From the NCBI GenBank assembly GCA_002726845.1, contig PBSP01000060.1, positions 1 to 10,199 on the forward strand: DNA of 10,199 nucleotides, read 5' to 3'. A model generated the notes under the pieces. That model saw nothing but the letters and a program-made list of their open reading frames with translations. It ran no database searches and had not been told where the DNA came from. Position 1 is the first letter of the stretch. The number at the start of each line of letters is the position of its first letter. The DNA comes from Methanobacteriota archaeon. GTDB lineage: Archaea > Thermoplasmatota > Poseidoniia > Poseidoniales > Poseidoniaceae. Of the stretch, positions 7,122 through 10,199 are shown one piece after another. Made by a program: the position numbers and the translations under genes.

Positions 7122-9803
7122 TCAAGATGTCGATTCAGGTGATGATGCAAGTTGTCGCAGAACGGTGTGGAGAATTCCACCGTTTCTGTAATATTCAACT
7201 TCCACAGGTGTGTCCAAGCGAACCGATACTGTGAATTCCTTGCTTGAACCGTTAGGATGCAATGCTGTAACGGTCATGTTTTGCAGCGGTTGGACTTCAT
7301 CTGTCACCGGTATTGAGAACGATTCCGTTCCGTCAAGTCCCAAAGATTCGTGAGACTCACCCTCCATGAACGTCAAAGGAAGAACACCCATTCCAACAAG
7401 ATTGGAACGATGAATTCGCTCAAATGAGGTGGCGATGACCGCCTTGACTCCGAGGAGATAGGTGCCTTTTGCAGCCCAGTCTCGCGAGGAACCGGTTCCA
7501 TATTGAGATCCTGCAAGCACTACCATAGGCCCTTCGTTGCTCATGGCTGCATCGTAAACCGAGGTTACTTCACCCGTTGCATGATTAAGTGCATAGCCTC
7601 CTTCAGTCCCTGGAGCCAGTTGGTTGCGTATTCGCACGTTCGCAAAGGTTCCACGCATCATGATTTCATGGTTTCCGCGACGACTGCCGAACGAATTGAA
7701 GTCGCTTCTTTTCACGCCCCGTTCTATCAACCAACGCCCAGCTGGACCGGTTGCAGGAAAGGATCCCGCAGGAGAGATATGGTCTGTTGTTATTGAATCC
7801 CCCAACTTCAGCAACACCTTTGCGTCTTGGATTGGTTGTATCGGATCAACCTCAGAGGACAGATTCTGGAAGAAGGTCGGAAGACGAATGTACGTTGAGT
7901 CTTCATCCCACGGATACAGAGGACTTGGTTCCGATGGGATTGAATCCCATCGAGGTTCATTCATTGCATCCGCATACCGTTGCTTGAACATTTTCGGTGT
8001 TATGGCCGATCGTGCTTCAGATATCTCTTGCGATGTTGGCCAGATGTCTGTGAGCATCACTGGTGTACCATCCGTTGCAGTTCCGATCGGTTCCTTTGTC
8101 AGGTCAATTTCAAGCGTTCCTGCCAAAGCATACGCCACAACCAGTGGGGGGGAGGCGAGATAGGATGCTTTGACCTTGCCATGCACGCGCCCCTCGAAAT
8201 TTCTGTTTCCTGAGAGGACGCTGCCCACAATTAGATTTCCTTCATCGATTGCAGCGTCTATTTCTTCAGGCAATGGTCCTGAATTTCCGATGCATGTCGT
8301 GCATCCATAGCCAACCACATGGAAACCAAGTGCATTCAAATCATCTTGCAAGCCGGTTGCCTCATAGTATTCGGTAACAACTCGACTTCCTGGAGCAAGC
8401 GATGTTCGTACCCATGGCTTGACGTCGAGTCCGTACTGTCGCGCTTTTCGAGCGACGATTCCAGCGGCCAGCATTACATCGGGATTGGACGTGTTGGTGC
8501 ATGATGTTATGGCTGCAATGACCACATCACCATGATTCAAATCAAAAATATCTCCATCCCGTTCAACAATGGCTCCGTTGTTCAATTCAGATTCATCCAA
8601 ACCGTGGCCCTCGAAACCAAGTTCATTGGTCAGTGAATCGATAAAATGAGACTTCATGTCTTTGAGGTCGACCCGATCTTGTGGACGTTTGGGGCCTGCC
8701 AGAGCAGGTAGAATCGTTTTCAAATCCAATTCAAGGACGTCCGTGTAGGATTTGTCTGGATTGCTTGAACTGTACCACAAGCCCTGGGCTTTTGAGAACG
8801 CTTCAACACCAGCGAGTGCTTCTGAATCTCTGCCTGTGAGGTGCAGATACTCAATCGTCCGCTCATCGACCGGGAAGAATCCGCACGTTGCACCGTACTC
8901 CGGTGCCATGTTCGCAATCGTGGCACGGTCAGCAAGAGACAACGCAGCCATACCCTCTCCGAAAAACTCGACAAATTTCCCAACCACTCCGTGCTCACGA
9001 AGCATTTCGACAATACGCAAGGTCATATCGGTAGCAGTGACTCCTTCATTCAACGTACCCACCAATCGAACACCAACGACATCGGGTGAAAGCATGTAAA
9101 TCGGCTGCCCAAGCATGACTGCTTCAGCTTCTATTCCACCAACACCCCATCCGAGAACTCCGAGCCCATTGACCATCGTCGTGTGAGAATCGGTACCGAC
9201 CAGAGTGTCAGCGAGCCAGACGTTGTTTTCTTGGCGAGCAACGCTAGCAAGAAATTCAAGATTCACCTGATGGACAATACCTCGTGAAGGGGGTACTGCT
9301 TGAAAATTATCCAGTGATTGCTGACCCCATTTCAGGAACGTGTAGCGTTCCATGTTTCGATGGTATTCGATATCAAGGTTGAATTTTAACGCATCAGGGT
9401 CTGCACCAGAGACATCGACTTGCACCGAGTGATCGATGACCAAATCCACCGGAACTTGTGGATTCACCTTCTCTGGATTGCCTCCCATCTGTACCATAGC
9501 GTCTCGGAGCGCAGCCAAATCAACGACTGCTGGAACTCCTGTAAAATCCTGGAGAATAACCCGTGAGGGGCGGAAAGGGATTTCATTGCGCTCTCCATTC
9601 GCTTCCCATCCGGCGATGGCTTTGACGTCTTCCTCTCGAATAAGAAAGCCGTCACAATTGCGCAATGCGCCTTCCAAAAGAACTCTGACCGAGTATGGAA
9701 GGTGCGCTGTGGAAATGCCTGCATCATCGAGTGCTGAGAGTGCATAATAGGCGCCCCCAACCTCGAGTTCTCGCATCGCCAAAAATGGGTCAATTTCGCC
9801 CAT
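7122..9803 (-). CDS. acnA: Aconitate hydratase, AcnA type
   Basis: A complete 893-residue monofunctional aconitase, the usual AcnA/IRP-type length. It interconverts citrate and isocitrate in the TCA cycle, in the cytoplasm, using a 4Fe-4S cluster. The cluster ligands are visible as C435 (SCTNTSN), C501 and C504 (GYGCTTCIGNSG). Other family signatures present are GTDSHTTMVNGLG (from 203), SGNRNFEGRVH (531-541), the start of the swivel domain LGDSITTDHISPAG (667-680) and the substrate-binding YGTGSSRDWAAKG (768-780). The linker MFKQRY...W typical of AcnA is also present. ATG 9803 is chosen because MGEIDPFLAMRELEVGG fits the family N-terminus; a TTG at 9833 would add ten atypical residues and read through a G tract. 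All key residues are intact. It lies downstream of the cyclophilin gene and is followed by a coupled small gene. Confidence 0.97.
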   Translation of the reverse strand: MGEIDPFLAMRELEVGGAYYALSALDDAGISTAHLPYSVRVLLEGALRNCDGFLIREEDVKAIAGWEANGERNEIPFRPSRVILQDFTGVPAVVDLAALRDAMVQMGGNPEKVNPQVPVDLVIDHSVQVDVSGADPDALKFNLDIEYHRNMERYTFLKWGQQSLDNFQAVPPSRGIVHQVNLEFLASVARQENNVWLADTLVGTDSHTTMVNGLGVLGWGVGGIEAEAVMLGQPIYMLSPDVVGVRLVGTLNEGVTATDMTLRIVEMLREHGVVGKFVEFFGEGMAALSLADRATIANMAPEYGATCGFFPVDERTIEYLHLTGRDSEALAGVEAFSKAQGLWYSSSNPDKSYTDVLELDLKTILPALAGPKRPQDRVDLKDMKSHFIDSLTNELGFEGHGLDESELNNGAIVERDGDIFDLNHGDVVIAAITSCTNTSNPDVMLAAGIVARKARQYGLDVKPWVRTSLAPGSRVVTEYYEATGLQDDLNALGFHVVGYGCTTCIGNSGPLPEEIDAAIDEGNLIVGSVLSGNRNFEGRVHGKVKASYLASPPLVVAYALAGTLEIDLTKEPIGTATDGTPVMLTDIWPTSQEISEARSAITPKMFKQRYADAMNEPRWDSIPSEPSPLYPWDEDSTYIRLPTFFQNLSSEVDPIQPIQDAKVLLKLGDSITTDHISPAGSFPATGPAGRWLIERGVKRSDFNSFGSRRGNHEIMMRGTFANVRIRNQLAPGTEGGYALNHATGEVTSVYDAAMSNEGPMVVLAGSQYGTGSSRDWAAKGTYLLGVKAVIATSFERIHRSNLVGMGVLPLTFMEGESHESLGLDGTESFSIPVTDEVQPLQNMTVTALHPNGSSKEFTVSVRLDTPVEVEYYRNGGILHTVLRQLASSPESTS

Positions 9804-9861
9804 GTTGCAAGGGAAACACCCCCCCCTAATCAACCGAACTGTTTGTGTACCTGTGAGTTTC
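9804..9861 (-). other. Short cyclophilin-aconitase spacer with a G8 tract
   Basis: The 58-base spacer reads on the minus strand through a run of eight G (9819-9826) about 15 bases before the aconitase ATG. The GGGGGTG part resembles GGAGGTG, the archaeal and bacterial Shine-Dalgarno consensus, in six of seven positions, but the spacing is longer than usual. No convincing TATA box was seen, so aconitase is probably co-transcribed with the cyclophilin gene. Confidence 0.4.
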
Positions 9862-9865
9862 TCAC
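9853..9865 (-). other. Small hairpin at the cyclophilin stop codon
   Basis: The minus strand carries GTGAG-AAA-CTCAC, a perfect five-base-pair stem with a three-base loop. Two more pairs can form across a bulged G. The TGA stop of the cyclophilin gene lies in the stem. No T tract follows, so it is not a standard terminator. It may be chance, or may affect processing or readthrough. Confidence 0.25.
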
Positions 9866-10199
9866 CAGAACTTGTACCACGGTTTCGTTTCTACTTGGCC
9901 AATAAACGCTGTAGATTCGATTGTGACATCATAAACTGGTTTGTCTTGTTGTCCTGTGAGAACCTCGCTTATGTCGGTGACAATATCACAACCCGATGAT
10001 ATCTTTCCGAAGACTGTGTGCACTCCATCTAGGTGATTGGGCGTACTGTCTTCAGGAACGAGGAAGAACTGACTGCCACCCGTGTGAGGAGGGCTTGTTT
10101 TTGCCATCGAGATGACACAAGGAGTGTGGATGCGGCCGTTGTCTGCCTCGTCACCCAACGTCCAGCGCGTGATCGAAGAGCAATCAGAGGAGTTTTCCA
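9862..10199 (-). CDS. Cyclophilin-type peptidyl-prolyl cis-trans isomerase (N-terminus beyond window)
   Basis: The last 112 codons are in the window, ending at TGA 9862-9864; the frame stays open to the right edge. The cyclophilin core is clear: VISMAKTSPPHTGGSQFFL corresponds to the MANAGPNTNGSQFF segment of human CypA, and HLDGVHTVFGKI corresponds to WLDGKHVVFGKV. It includes the active-site Gln and Phe of GSQFF and the His of GVH. The position of CypA Trp121 is His here. The catalytic Arg (CypA Arg55) lies in the part outside the window. The enzyme speeds proline isomerisation in protein folding. The protein ends in ...ETKPWYKFW, with no C-terminal membrane segment; whether it is exported cannot be told from this part. 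Confidence 0.92.
   Translation of the reverse strand, partial: ENSSDCSSITRWTLGDEADNGRIHTPCVISMAKTSPPHTGGSQFFLVPEDSTPNHLDGVHTVFGKISSGCDIVTDISEVLTGQQDKPVYDVTIESTAFIGQVETKPWYKFW

Noticed and set aside
7121..7198. 26-residue N-terminal extension of the small wHTH-like protein
   Set aside because: It would overlap the conserved aconitase C-terminus by 77 bases in another frame; the ATG directly after the aconitase stop is more likely.
7624..8163. 179-residue plus-strand open frame opposite aconitase
   Set aside because: It lies wholly antisense to the conserved aconitase core, has no recognisable domain, and is explained by codon bias of the opposite strand.
9804..9833. Ten-residue N-terminal extension of aconitase from a TTG start
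   Set aside because: The added residues do not fit the AcnA N-terminus and would be read through a G homopolymer; ATG 9803 is the better start.

Overview
The window holds four protein-coding genes, all on the minus strand and tightly packed. Read in transcription order (right to left) they are the 3' part of a cyclophilin-type peptidyl-prolyl isomerase, a complete AcnA-type aconitase, a small conserved-looking protein with a putative winged-helix C-terminus, and a giant secreted, membrane-anchored surface protein that fills the left 6.35 kb and runs off the window. No RNA gene, CRISPR array, insertion sequence or integrase was seen.

The likely source is a marine planktonic euryarchaeon of the Poseidoniales (Marine Group II) type. 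This is an inference. It rests on the very large Asp/Asn/Thr/Ser-rich exported protein with FG-GAP, jelly-roll and PKD-like modules and a C-terminal transmembrane anchor, the many N-glycosylation sequons, the lack of clear Shine-Dalgarno sites, and the compact gene order. A bacterial source cannot be fully excluded without a phylogeny of the aconitase.

Right part (6458-10199): cyclophilin, aconitase and the small protein are closely spaced. There are 58 bases between cyclophilin and the chosen aconitase start, and one base between the aconitase stop and the chosen start of the small protein, so they probably form one transcript. Aconitase serves the TCA cycle (citrate to isocitrate). The cyclophilin is a protein-folding enzyme. 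The small protein is unrecognised, and its coupling to aconitase is the main clue to its role.

A 105-base gap (6353-6457) separates this group from the surface-protein gene. It holds three copies of a TTTATGCAA-like motif, a 12-base palindrome, an imperfect inverted repeat and a TATA-like element at a suitable distance from the surface gene start. It looks like the surface gene's own, possibly regulated, promoter.

Left part (1-6352): one uninterrupted reading frame of 2117 codons with no stop. The order is Sec signal peptide, N-terminal seven-blade FG-GAP/VCBS-like beta-propeller, two successive [Ig-like sandwich + jelly-roll] units that look like an internal duplication, a further pair of sandwich regions, a Rossmann-type glutamine-amidotransferase-like domain without the catalytic cysteine, a PKD-like domain, a last sandwich, a short Cys/Trp-containing stalk, and one transmembrane helix close to the window edge. 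It most likely works at the cell surface in binding or adhesion.
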